Assembly: GCA_021234155.1 (NCBI GenBank)
Contig: JAJEKV010000051.1
Location: 5,770,698-5,834,697, forward strand
Direction: 5' to 3'
DNA length: 64,000 nucleotides
Source of the DNA: Isoetes taiwanensis
Taxonomy: Eukaryota; Streptophyta; Lycopodiopsida; Isoetales; Isoetaceae
In this document: positions 1-30,759 of the stretch, piece after piece
Layout: each line of letters starts with the position of its first letter
How positions within the stretch are numbered: position 1 is the first letter of the stretch
Notes under the pieces: model-generated
Database searches by the model: none
What the model was told of the DNA's origin: nothing
The model's input: only the letters and a program-made list of their open reading frames with translations
Program-made: the position numbers and the translations under genes

Positions 1-241
1 CTCATCAGACATTATAGTTCCATTTACTAGTAATTAGGTCCTTGTTTCTTTCGCACAGTTGGAAAAGCAATATTTGACACAATTAGTGTCTGTATAGCTA
101 GAGGATGGGAATTAATATATGGATCTTGCTCATGTATTAACATAAGTAGATCTTCTAAAAACCAATTTCCATAGCCAAAATGCTACCATTATCCCCGATT
201 TCCTTATGAGAACATGCATGACATAAATTATATGTGCATGG

Positions 242-320
242 CCTAGATTATATTATTTTTAACTTTTCTATTTCAGATGAGCCTAGATTATATTATTTTT
301 ATTCTATTCTATTATTTCAG

Positions 321-326
<6 letters not shown>
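242..326 (+). repeat. Tandemly duplicated 3' splice acceptor before the first ACA exon
   Basis: The polypyrimidine tract and acceptor ending TTTCAG-ATGAGC occurs twice, 44 bp apart (AG at 275-276 and at 319-320). Only the second joins to an open exon; use of the first would add 44 nt and run into TGA. Confidence 0.8.
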
Positions 327-19963
<19,637 letters not shown>

Positions 19964-21021
19964 CTTTATTGTATATTTCCTTGAACTTTAATGCTGTACT
20001 GTATTAAATAAGTCAACTATATAACATTATCAATGACTAAAAAGCTTTTCATTTGATAACTGAAATAGTAAAAAGTTATATTGGAGAGCAAAAAATTACT
20101 AAGAAATTTAGAACTTTGGTGTCCAAGATCTATATCTCACGAAATCATTTATTAGTTTGGTCTTCTTATCTTAGTGAATCTAGATTGTTTTAGTGGCATG
20201 TGATGGTAGAAATACCATTAATTTTTGTTGCATCATGATGTATCTCTCGTTTCTATAAGATAGCGTTTGAATCACAAAAAACAAAGTGATGCGCATGGGG
20301 ATTGCCCTCCGGTGACCCTAGAGTGTATTTTGTATGTTTTTTATCCCGTTGTTTCGAGTTCTACATTTCTACAGAATGTAAAAATTTGTCACCAAGATGT
20401 GAATAGTTGCATCATTAATGTTAAATTTAATGCAAAGCATGGTTGTATTATACTTGTCCTCTTCCAGCTTCGGTCATGAACAACTAATTCTCGTCGCGCT
20501 CTAATGGAGAGTTCAATATCCAATACCATATTCTCATTTGCATTCCCTACCAATTTGCGATGAATAAAAAACTATTGTATCAGAAACCCTAGTTTATGTC
20601 ATCATGTATACGATATGTTCTTTTTTCGGGGCCTTGAGCATTGGCAGCATCAGAAGCAATTTTTACGTCATGCAAGTTTGACAGCATCCAATTGGATATA
20701 TGATGCACACGTCATACCAACATTGCCTTATTAGGTCCTATGCAACAACATCAGAAGCAACTTTTACGTCATGACACATTGGCAACATCTAATTGGACAT
20801 ATGACGTGCACATCAGGTTCTAGATCTAGTGCGTTACCACTAGACCAAATACTTATAAGACATTTGAGAATATCCTTCCAGATACTATGATGCAGATACA
20901 TTACATATCTTAAGAGATGTGGACGAGCTGGAAAAAACCCCTATAACATGTTCTACATGCCCAACAAATGTGAATCACTTATGAACTTTAAATCATATGA
21001 GAAGAAAAAATATAGTGCACA
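19964..21021. other. ACA 3' flank and intergenic DNA
   Basis: No gene found. Candidate polyadenylation signals include ATTAAATAA near 20004 and AATAAA near 20563. It contains the tandem repeat at 20648-20819. Confidence 0.5.
20648..20819. repeat. Two-copy tandem repeat, period about 101 bp
   Basis: CATCAGAAGCAA...TTTTACGTCATG followed by CATC.AATTGGA.ATATGA recurs at 20648 and 20749 with moderate divergence. Confidence 0.75.
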
Positions 21022-21029
21022 CTTCATGG

Positions 21030-21528
21030 CAATGTTGTTAAAAAACCCGCTTTCTATTTTTAAAGTACCTCTATAAAAATCCTCACGTTTTCTAAAGGAT
21101 TTTTATGATTTGGTATGGCAAAAAAAAAAAAAAAAAAAAAAAAAACAATGCACAACTTTATTGGACGTATTTCCTACTGTTAACGTGCACATTTTTGCTA
21201 TAAGTTATAAGACGTAGCATGTGAACAAGTAAATCAGAAGCTTATGCTGCTATAAGAAACTATTAAGTTCAAGTATAAAGATATCATAGTTGTTTTGCCA
21301 TGCAACTCTTAAAAAACTTCAGAAAAACATTATATAGAGGTTAAAAAATGTAAGAATTTTATATGCAGGGATAAATAAGTTCAAGAATATATCATATTTT
21401 TAAAGATTTTTAACGCATTTTATATGAAATACGTTTTTTAAGATTTTTTTCAAAAACTTTAAAAATCTTCAAAAAATCTTAAAAAACGTTTTTTAAACGT
21501 ACGGATTTTGACGTACTTAACAACATTG
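21030..21528. mobile_element. hAT-like MITE, 499 bp, with 8-bp target duplication
   Basis: Terminal inverted repeats CAATGTTGTTAA (21030-21041) and TTAACAACATTG (21517-21528) are perfect. The flanking 8-mers CTTCATGG (21022-21029) and CTTCGTGG (21529-21536) differ at one base, which fits the 8-bp duplications of hAT elements. Inside are an A-run at 21121-21145 and a strong AT-rich hairpin with 18-19 bp arms (21431-21450 with 21471-21489). No transposase. Confidence 0.8.
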
Positions 21529-21725
21529 CTTCGTGGTATATTTGTAGCCTTGGCAATCTTGTTCTAATGGTAGATTGAGAAAGCAAAAATATAAAGAAAG
21601 AGCGTTTACATTAATAATGTAGAGGCAAATGGTTCTTGGTATAAATGGCAAATTATTCTCTTTTGGTATCTTTGCATATAAGGTAATTCAAAAAGTTCAC
21701 AATGAACAATAAACTACATGACTAG

Positions 21726-22320
21726 TTAGAGTCCCAATTGGTCTGTATTTGAGGAATGGATAAAAAGGCTATCATGGGTATCCAAAATTAAAATGTCGTT
21801 CCAAAACAAAGATAGTAGCTCTTTGCTGCATAGGAATGCAACAAAGGCAATAACAATAGCTGCACATCTCATAATGTCCAAAAGAGAAGCCGTAGGAGGA
21901 GCGAATTTTTCAAAAAGCTTACGGATCATATGAGGAAGGATGGATTGTTTCTTTTTAAGCGAAGGAGTGGACAACCTCTTAGCCACATCTCGAGCAAGAC
22001 CAACTAGAGATGATCTGTGGGATTTGAATACCCGACAAGAAGATGATGAAAAATAACAGCATCAATGGTGGTTTTGACACGAGCTCAATGTGAGAAAAAA
22101 GGCAAACAGTGGAGGACTCAACAGGTAGGAAACCTAGGTTCTTTGACTTGCCCTAATTCTTGCAAAGGTTTCAAGCATGCTGATAACCCCTCAAAGTACT
22201 TTCGGATCTAGAAGACATCAAAAACTGCTCATTCAACAGTAGCTAAAACTCTGAACAAAAAACATCTGCAAGAACAAGAAACTCACCTAATTAGTGTTCA
22301 CAGCTCGTAGGTAATAATAG
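21726..22320 (-). pseudogene. Tyrosine recombinase core remnant of the DIRS-like element
   Basis: Frame 21986-21726 reads ILPHMIRKLFEKF, then MRCAAIVIAFVAFLCSKELL, then DILILDTHDSLFIHSSNTDQ. It parallels the phage-integrase core in which FLR-SEL carries the first catalytic Arg and is followed by I-F-I--SKTDQ. The catalytic Arg is replaced here (FLCSKEL). Upstream pieces YFEGLSACLKPLQELGQ and TIDAVIFHHLLVGYSNPT look like the core-binding part. The H-x-x-R and Tyr end could not be read through the stops. Confidence 0.65.
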
Positions 22321-22530
22321 AACTTGTCGACTTCTGACGCGACAAATTAGAGGATGCCCTAGGTACAAGACCTTTCCCACCAACAGAAAAATATAAACAA
22401 TCCACAATCTTCGAATCCCATTCTCGAGTATCGTTGCGTAAAGATGGCTACCATGGAGCTGATTCCCAATGAAAAACCATTAGGGCGCAATCGACTCTGC
22501 AGGCTCTAGCAAACACAAAAGCTTTGAAGA

Positions 22531-23403
22531 TCAAGGCTGGTGGGGAGAAGCAATAGTTATTTGCACCATTCTAAAGCCGAGGGAAAGCATCTGGAGGACA
22601 AGGGACTCTTGTGACCAACAATTGATTTTTGGTAGGAGATGTTTGTCTAAATTGGCAAAATGGCCCCAATCATGGGGCCTCCAGGTTACATCAATGATGC
22701 AAAAAACCTCAGGCATCAAACTATAATCATTGAAATCTCTCAATTTATACAAATAATCAGACCACTGGTTGAGGCTATAGTGAATCCAAGCATTTAAGAT
22801 GATGTTATGACGAAGACATAATGTAAAGATCTGGAGACACAAATGATGAAGGGTTCAGATCTGAGAGTCCTTTTTATTCAAAATGTAGAAGCAACTCAAG
22901 GAATCCCCATGTGCAAGTAAACACTTTCCCCAGCAAGATTGACGGCATGGAGCTCAAGGAAATAGGCTAAGGCTAAATTCTCTCGAGCTGTAGATGATGG
23001 CGATCATTCGGTTTCATCAAAACTTCCACAACTCGTTGCGCATAGCAAAGTCATAGACCCACACTCCCCACCTAGATCTACTAGCATCATAGAATAAAGA
23101 AATCATACAGGCAATTGATTCCCAAATAAGAGCATAGTTTAAGAAATAGAACCATTGTGTCCAAGCGTTGATCTCAACTACAACAAGCGGGTTCAGGTGT
23201 ACAAACTAGGACCATGAGGCAATGGAAGCATAAAGATTAAAAAGATTCAAACTAAGAAGTTTACAAAAAAGGCCAAACACTTCTTTGAAAGATGCAATCA
23301 TATCCAAAAAAGAAGCAAGTTTACGAGCAGGCACCTTAGACTCCAAAGAAAGCGTTCTGGCCAAATCCAGAAACTTTTGACGGCATTGCAGTGCAATGGA
23401 CAA
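22531..23403 (-). pseudogene. RNase H and connection region of the DIRS-like element
   Basis: 23403-23206 reads CRQKFLDLARTLSLESKVPARKLASFLDMIASF, in place of the VTARELASLLGLISS block of DIRS elements. The next 350 bp give DASRSRWGVWVYD, SSRENLALAYFLE and further RNase H traces across stops. Frame 22842-22531 gives LRHNIILNAWIHYSLNQWSDYL, then PEVFCIIDVTWRPHDWGHFA. This matches the I-L-A-H-PG-N--AD-LSR and WGPH--D-FA signature that links RNase H to the recombinase in DIRS elements. Confidence 0.72.
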
Positions 23404-23406
23404 GAG

Positions 23407-24127
23407 TCACGTCGAAGAATTGACCATAAATCCTAGGAACTTCATCTCAAAGAATAATTCAAGTTGACACTTATGTGGAGTGATGACAAACCTAGCAGAG
23501 TTAAAGGCTTGTAGGACAAAGGCACGCGAGGAGTAAAAATGTTTGGTAGCCACTGCAAAAATGAAGTCATCCCCACTAGGTATACAATGAATGGAGTTAG
23601 CTCTAAAATGTTTTAAGATTTGATGGATCAATTTTGTGAACACATAGCATATAGTAGATAGACCAAATGGGAGGGCCGCAAACATATATGACGCCCTAAA
23701 ACTGGAAACCTAAGTAAGTCCATGATGACGGATGGTGATAACCTGAATGAAGATCTTTGGTAAATAAGCTATCATCCCTTCTCAAGACAATCGGTAACTC
23801 GTTGATAGATTCATATTTAAAGGTCCTTTGCTCCAAGAATTGGTTGACATAATGGAGGTCCAAGATCAAGTGAAGTTTGTTACTAGATTTGGGGAATACA
23901 CACAGGGGAGAGCTAATGAAAGGGGTAGAAGGAGGCTCAACGGCCGCACTCGCTTTAATCATGTCTTGAATGGCAGAGTGAATGAAGGAAGTGTGCTGCG
24001 CGACAAGCTTATGATTGGATTTTGACCAAGGTTGTCGAGGGAAATTCAACCAAAACCATTTTTTTATCCAATCCAACAACATAGAGCTATTACAAATTGG
24101 TTGCCAAAATGGAAAATGATCTCTCAA
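23407..24127 (-). pseudogene. DIRS-like reverse transcriptase remnant
   Basis: The frame 24127-23696 holds SPLCVFPKSSNKLHLILD and LDLHYVNQFLEQRTFKYES, the fingers region with the R/K-L-ILDLR-x-LN block. It also holds DLHSGYHH (motif A) and WTYLGFQF. After a frameshift, 23685-23407 gives FAALPFGLSTICYVFTKLIH (the LPFGLS-P-VFTK motif) and SGDDFIFAV, in which the catalytic DD is kept but the preceding YL is lost. It ends KFLGFMVNSS, the usual LGF-I-S block. These blocks fit the DIRS/Ngaro and Ty3-related RT group. Confidence 0.75.
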
Positions 24128-24439
24128 TCAATTGCTGAGGGAATGAGTGGACACATCTACATCTGGACACAAACAAATCATCACACCGGATGTTTAGAAC
24201 CACTAAAATTCATCATCACAAAATACATTAAAATTTTTTAAAACAGATTCAAATCTAGAATGGCAACATGAATTGGTAAATACAATATGAAGCATAAATT
24301 AAGTCTCCTTTATTCCAAATCAAAATACAACGTGATGATAACATCTCATCCCGAGAAAAGACTACACTTAAGATCCATTATAAAAGGCAACGTTAGGATT
24401 TGAAGGCAACGGGAGATGCAGTTGCTGAGGAGCGAGTGA

Positions 24440-24733
24440 AATCAATGATTTAGTAGGGCATTGCACAGCCATATGGCCTGGTCTCTGACAAATAAAGCAT
24501 AGTCATGTCACAACAAAGGATCGGTTTTGTCTACCCTGACTAGAACCCCATTCACGAGCCAGTTTGCATGCCTGGCGGAGCAGTTCAAAGCATTTTTTAG
24601 GAACATCCCTATCCATTATAATTATCAATTGCTTTCTATTATTAATCAGTGTTACCTTTATCAATGGTTTGCTACACCGAAGGCGTAAGATGTTTCTCGA
24701 TCCTCGGCTTACTCTCAATATCTGCAAGGACAT
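24440..24733 (-). pseudogene. gag-like remnant with CCHC zinc knuckle (DIRS-like element)
   Basis: An open stretch 24733-24503 (CFELLRQACKLAREWG and basic residues) is followed after one stop by CFICQRPGHMAVQC at 24499-24458. That is a C-x2-C-x4-H-x4-C nucleic-acid-binding knuckle as in retroelement Gag proteins. It lies directly upstream of the RT remnant, in the position expected of gag. Confidence 0.6.
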
Positions 24734-24740
24734 CTTCTAC

Positions 24741-25766
24741 CTCGTTAAGGAAATCAAACTGGCATATATTGCTTTCAAATTTGACAGTTAGTGTACTTCT
24801 TGCTTTTCGTTCCTATAAGCTGTTTTAGTTGTTCGCTTTGGAAATTATTGGGGTCTAATACTGTCTCCCTGGCCAAATTTGAAATTTGACAAGGTAGCAT
24901 GGAATTAGCACAGCATTTTCATGTTCTACTAAAGTCGAGTTTTCTCTTCGTAGTCCTTCAAAAGTAGCTGGTTAGAATTCTAGATCAAAGAATAAGTTTA
25001 ATGGCAAGTTCGCATGCACGAATAGGAGAAAATGCCAGCTGCAAGAGGGCCTGACATCTTTAGCAGTGCTGGAAATTCTTGAGTAGCCTCGGGTACACCT
25101 ATAAGCAGAATTGTTGCAGCTAGAGGGCTGCAGCACTGCTGGTCATGCCCACCTCCCTCGCTGCTGCAAATTTAGGAGCTCATGTGAATTCTACATAAGA
25201 CTAGTGAAAAATTATTCCTTTCTAATCCAAAAAAATTTCAATTAGCAAATAAGTTTAAGACTAATTATAAATCTTCCTTCCTAATCCAAACAGTTTCCAG
25301 AACTAAGCAGTTGCTATTTAAGTGATCAAAGACACTTGATCTCACCTCATTAGGAGCATCTGAACCGTTCAATACAAGATAAACATAGAATCAATGGCAT
25401 AGAACAAGAATATATATATAGTATATATATGCCAAACCCTACTACTGCTCTGAATATATATGGTATATATGCCAAACCCCACTACCAAACCCTACTACTC
25501 CTCTGTTTAAAATCTGAACAACTATCTAGCATTATCAAGTGTACAAATCTATGATTATGAGAGGCCAAAAAAAAAACCCTTCATTTAACCAACTTTGTAA
25601 AAGATAATCATGCGTAAACAACTATCTATCACCTACTCTTGTGTGATGTACAAACGTATGAGGAAGTTGGATCCTATAAGTAACCCACTTTGTAAAAAGT
25701 TTTATTTGTTGAAAAGAAAAAACTAAGATTCTTCAGAACCCATGCTGATGGAAAATGTGGCAAAGG
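24741..25766. other. Intergenic DNA, no gene seen
   Basis: AT-rich. At 25390-25520 a TATATAT-GCCAAACCC-ACTAC block is repeated two to three times. It forms the 3' flank of the receptor gene. Confidence 0.5.
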
Positions 25767-28646
25767 CTATAATTTAATATCCAAGAGCATGTGCAATACG
25801 GTGGATATGGAAGGCCTTTGTTCTGCAACCATGGAGCTGCAAATGAAAGCCACTTTCATTATTTCACTACCACCCAGCTTTGAAATTTCTGCCCCAAATT
25901 CTGGCTCCGTAGCTCTTCTTCCGCTCATAAGCTCCAGCAGAATCACGCCATAGCTGTATATGTCTGTCTTCTCATTGATTCCTTTGCCCCCATAATCCAG
26001 CTCTGCAAAAAAATCGAACCAAATCTCTGTTTTTTAGCCAACAATTCGCATCAAATTATAGTGTTTCTAGTTGGGTTTCGTCTAATTTTTGCATCAACCT
26101 GGAGCTCGGTACGCAGGAGTAATGTGGTCGCCGGACTTGGCTATGGCATCCAAAGCAATTTTAGGGTTCATATGTTCATCCAGGAGCACATTCTCGGAAG
26201 TTAAATTTCCGTGGATGATTTTCGGCACATGAGAATGCAAATAAGCAATGCCATTTGCAATTCCAAGAGCAATCTGGTACCTGATCGACCAATCCAAAGC
26301 CTTGATTTTGCCCAAATCACCACCGGAATAATGCTGGCTTACAATTATTTCTTCATCAAAACTAGAACAGACAGCCAAAATCCTGCTCAAATTTTGGTGA
26401 TTCAAACTGCCCAAAACACGCAGATCCTTCAAGCAGCTGCTTCTCTGCCACAATTTCTTGGCGGTAAATTGGCACCCATTTGCTTTAGATCCTTTATAGA
26501 TCACACCATCGCAGTTTTTTCTGACTATCTCATCATCCTGTATTGAATTGAGAACATCTTGGACAGAAACAGCCGGATTTTTTTCATTTTCAAACGAAAT
26601 TATCTGCCAAGATGAGCATTTTTCCATCTCCAAACCTTTGGGCTCGTCAAGAATCATGCGCTGTTTTTTGCGGAAGAAATATGAGCAATACAGAGCTGCA
26701 ATTACCACCCCAAACAATAAAGTTATGCCAAAAATCCAAGCCAATGCACCAGGATTTTTTTTCGATGAAGAACATGATTTTAATCCCAATTCATAACTGC
26801 CACAGAGGCCTGGATTTCCTGCAACAGAGCTTGAATTTAAAATTGCAAATGATCCTGTGGTGGGCACTGAACCAGAGAGCAAATTGTTGGAGAAATTCAA
26901 ATATTCCAAAGATTCAATCTTGCTTAGATCTGCAGGAATTGATCCCGTGAGCAAATTATCGGACAGATCTAAGAACCCTAAACTTTGCATACTGGCCAAT
27001 TGGGCAGGAATTTCTCCCACCAATTTGTTGCTGTGAAGATTTAAACTTACCAATCTCTGGCATGAAGAGATCTGCGAAGGAATTTTACCGGAGAGTCCAT
27101 TTCCGCTTAGATCGAGCTCGTTTAGGTTAGAAATCTCTCCAATTTGCTCAGGAATCGAGCCAAGGAGATTATTTTGAGCCAAATGAAGCTGCACTAGCTT
27201 GGGAAGATTACCGAACTGAGGAGGAATTTTTCCAGTGAGCTGATTATGATCTAAAAATAAAACCTGCAGCGCCGGAGTTGCCCATTCTAATGCTTCAATA
27301 TTCCCAACCAAATTGTTGGAAGACATATCCAGATAATAGAGAAGCGGCAGACTGGCTATGCCGGAAGGAATCGATCCTGAAAACCCATTCTTTTGCATCC
27401 TCACTCTCTGCAAGCTCTTGCATCCTCCTAATTCTGCCGGAATAGATCCTGTTAAACGATTTGAAAATAAAATGAGCTTGTACAGCTTGCCTGCACTGCA
27501 GAGGTTCGCCGGAATTGATCCTGTCAAAAAATTGGTAGACAAATCGATCACTGTTACATTGGACTTGAGCCCTAAATTTGGCGGAATAGTTCCTGTCAGC
27601 TGATTCATCCACAGCGCCAGCGTTTGCAATCTGGGCAATTCCGCAACGGATTGAGGGATTGATCCCGTCAGATTGTTGGAGAAAAGATTAAGAATCTCCA
27701 GCTTCTCTAGATTTCCCAATTCCGGCGGAATGGTGCCATGCAGAGTATTGTTGCTGAGATCAAGAGAAACCAAATTCGACAAATTTCCAAGGCTGGAAGG
27801 GATCGAGCCAGACAAATTGTTGGTGAAGAGAAACAGATATTGAAGCTCTTGCAGATTGCCCAGCTCCGGCGGAATGGATCCGGACAAATTGTTGAACACC
27901 AAATCTAAATGATTCAAGCTTTTCATGAGCCCAAAACTTGCCGGAATGCTTCCGGTTAGCTTGTTATAACCCAAATAAATCCATTCGAGCTTGGAAAGGA
28001 GATGAATCTGATCAGGAATACTGCCCTCGAGCAGATTTCCGGCGAGGGTGAGATATGTCAAGCTGCTTATATTGGAAATCTGTGGAGGAATTTGCCCTTC
28101 TAGCAGATTTCCGCCCACATCAAAATATTTAAGTTTAGGAAATCTGCCCACCGAAGCAGGGATTTTTCCTTCCAGCGAATTTATCCACAGGTCCAAAACC
28201 TCCAACTCCGGCAAACCCACAAGCTCATCCACCGGAATCTGCCCACCAAAGCTGTTGTTGCTCAGATTTAAATACGAAAGATGCACACAATTCACCAGCT
28301 CCGGTGGTATCGATCCTGAGAAATTGTTGTTTGCCAGATTTAGGCTTTGCAGATTTTGAAGCTTTCCGATTTCTGAGCCCAGCTCGCCTCCCAGATTCTT
28401 ATCAGAGATATCAATTTTCACAACTGATTCTGACGATTCGTCGCAAAAAATCCCAGCCCAGTTGCATGCACTGGAGTTGGAATCATCCCAGCTTGTCAGA
28501 AATTTATGCGGGTCGTCGATGGAGGCCTTTAAAGTGGCCAAAATCTTTGCATCTTTTTGCAGAGAAGAAGATTCCGCCATAACCAGAAGCTCCAAACAAA
28601 AAACGAAGCTTAAGATCCTGATTCTATTCAAAAAACCCATTGACAA
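25767..28646 (-). CDS. SKM1: LRR receptor-like pseudokinase, SKM1-like (At2g25790 type)
   Basis: Two exons on the - strand, 28646-26099 and 26002-25767 (donor GTTGAT, acceptor TTTTTTTGCAG), encode about 927 residues. They run: signal peptide (residues ~1-25, ILSFVFCLELLVMAES); N-cap with CNWAGIFC; about 22 LRRs of the L-x2-N-x-LTGSIP type to ~residue 610; one transmembrane helix at ~634-656; and a kinase-like domain. The kinase keeps a Lys in FTAKKLW and an APE-like APELDYG, but has HGNL in place of HRDL and no DFG (LDAIA instead). It is therefore predicted catalytically inactive, as in the Arabidopsis relative. Shared blocks such as WIYLGYNKL, LNHLDLVFNNLSGSIP and HGNLTSENV support the assignment. 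SKM1 perceives CLE-type peptides in Arabidopsis; the same role here is inference. The frame is intact and probably functional. Confidence 0.9.
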
Positions 28647-29989
28647 AAATTCGTATCGATCGAGCTGCGGGCTGGTGCCGGAGGGTTTAAAAAGAATTGG
28701 ATCAATTATTCAGGTCCCCACAAAACATTCGTTGGTCCCCCCTCCACCTAATAAAAATTCCCAAAATTTCTTGTCTTCTTCTTCGTCCAATTTCAAATCC
28801 GTCAAGAACAGAGACTGCTTGATGTGATTGGCAGTGCAGTACTTACCATTTCTTTTACCGGCAACACATTTTCATCATGATCTCTGACTCATGAATTCTT
28901 GATTCTTCAATTCAAACTTCTAACAAAGAAAGATCAAAACAGAATGTCAAGAACACCGGAAAGTGATAAAATAATACCAACAAGAAGACAAGCACACGTT
29001 TCGCCATTATTTTTATATAAACTAACCTCCGTTTTCGAATCTGATACATATAACAGCGGCATGGCTATGGCGTTACGGTACGCAGAGCTTGCTTGCCGAA
29101 ACTACCAGGTATATATTAGATCTTATCCTTCTTGGCATTAACACCCAACAACCCAGATGGGCTTCTAGCGTCAAGAATAAGAATTAAATACAAAATCTTA
29201 ATTCCGGCGGTCAATGAGTTCCCCCACATCCCAACTCAACTCCGGCGGTCAATCCACCATAGCCAAAAAGCTCCACCGCCCAACTGCTACATTCCTTTTC
29301 TGAAGTAACAAACAGTCAGAGACAGAATTCCAGTCCAACCCTCTTTCTCGATAGATCAGATCAGAATCAGAACCTTATAATTCTTCCCCCGGCTGCCATA
29401 TTAATCGCCATAGCTAGCGATCTGCTTTTGGCCCATAACAAAAAATACCCAATTCATTTCTACACCCACAAAGGCCAAAGCTTGCCTCAAAAGGGATTAT
29501 CTATTGAAGAACCAGAGACAAAAGCAGCATTAGATAAGCTCGGCAGCGAGAAAAGCCAAATGCGAGAAATTAATTTGCTGAATCTATTGATTTGAATGCC
29601 GCATTTACGTAAACAAAGGGATGGATGAATCTATTTATTTGTTTATTTATTTTTTTAATCTGGTGGGTCTGATGAAACCAGTGTAAGGTAGACATTTACA
29701 AGCGATGCGTCTACATCGAGGTAGGAGGACCCCGAAAATCTGAGCAAATGGCATGCCGGACTTCTGCCATAGCCAGCTTTGGGAAGGCGAAGTCCTTCCC
29801 ACGCATCCTGACCCTTGCTGACACGAGTACTGCTTAACTGCCACACGCGCCGATGTCAGTCCCGGTGCCTCCACGTGGCTTCATCCCCGTGAAGCATTGA
29901 CTATCTTGTTTAATGTGCGCCGCCGCCATTTGGAATGATGAAAGCTTTTCTCGTTAAATTTATTATTGCTCTTTCGATTGCCACGCGTC
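28647..29989. other. Upstream region of the receptor gene, no gene seen
   Basis: Holds the promoter side of the - strand receptor gene; TTTTTAAA near 28690 is a weak TATA-like candidate. At 29622-29890 a possible short element on the - strand ends in TTTA/AAAT tetramers (29625-29657). Nothing else is recognised. Confidence 0.45.
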
Positions 29990-30676
29990 GCTCATCTAAC
30001 GGTTATCAAAGGCCCCTCACTTACGTACATACACAATAAAACTAGGCCCTTTTTCCACGCGACTCGCAAAATACGGCTGTTGTATCGTATACAATTTAGA
30101 GCGCCATTTTATTTGTGACTTCAAGATTAAAAATGAGACACACAAATTTAAATTTTCTGTGCTGCATTGTAGTCATAAAATACGATACCATTAGAATACT
30201 AGTGGAAAATTAGTCTTATTTTTATGTCGCGATCACATGAAGATTGAATACTTGCGGCCCCGTGCTGAACGGCAGATCACAACAGCCATTTACATGGAGA
30301 AGGCCTAGCAGCTGAATCTTGTGTTGAATCCTATTCCGAGCAACTGCCTAGAACCAATAACATGGCCTGAGTATTATGCATATGAACCAAAAATTTCTGT
30401 GTGATGATTTGCGCAGCTGAATCTGTGCTACCTCAGCCACAGGTATTTGGAACCTCAGCTCTCCCGCCGTGGATGGCGCGATGCTGACCCAAAAAGACTC
30501 ACCTGCTTAAATAAATCCTTGTGCTGTTTCAGCGGTGGGCCAAAAACTTGCCATGTAAATCGCCCTTTAGTTACAAGAATTTGTTGCGACGGTAGTCCCC
30601 GCCATTAGTTTGTTTTTTTAGTGGGTGTTTATGTTGTTGTTTGTTAATGGTATGTTATGGGAGATGATGTTTTTGG
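29990..30676. repeat. 690-bp direct repeat, left copy
   Basis: Matches 34497-35190 in the same orientation over its length, with indels and perhaps 10-15% difference. Shared blocks include ATCAAAGGCCCCTCAC, GAGACACACAAATTTAAA and TTTACAAGAATTTGTTGCGA-like stretches. It does not start TG or end CA, and no primer site follows it, so it is not an obvious LTR. Confidence 0.85.
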
Positions 30677-30719
30677 GTTGCCCCTAGGGGAGCAAACCCT
30701 CGTTTATGTGGGGTTTCTG

Positions 30720-30759
30720 GCATATCCTAGGTGTATGCTAGAACGTACCTAGGATATGC
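30720..30759. repeat. Perfect 13-bp inverted repeat
   Basis: GCATATCCTAGGT (30720-30732) and ACCTAGGATATGC (30747-30759) flank a 14-nt loop, just right of the left direct repeat. Confidence 0.85.

Larger units (their letters stand above)
21700..24740 (-). mobile_element. Decayed DIRS-like (tyrosine-recombinase) retrotransposon
   Basis: On the - strand the order is gag zinc knuckle (24499-24458), reverse transcriptase (24127-23407), RNase H (23403-22531) and a tyrosine-recombinase core (about 22320-21726). This is the order found in DIRS elements rather than in Ty1/copia or Ty3/gypsy, which use a DDE integrase. Each domain is recognisable, but the frames carry several stops and shifts. Inverted or split direct terminal repeats were not found by eye, so the true ends are unknown. 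Confidence 0.7.

Noticed and set aside
21700..24740. Ty3/gypsy or caulimovirid origin of the RT remnant
   Set aside because: The RNase H is followed by a WRPH...HFA block and a tyrosine-recombinase-like core, not by a DDE integrase; still open to test.
28048..28582. + strand frames opposite the receptor gene
   Set aside because: They are antisense shadows of the LRR coding sequence.
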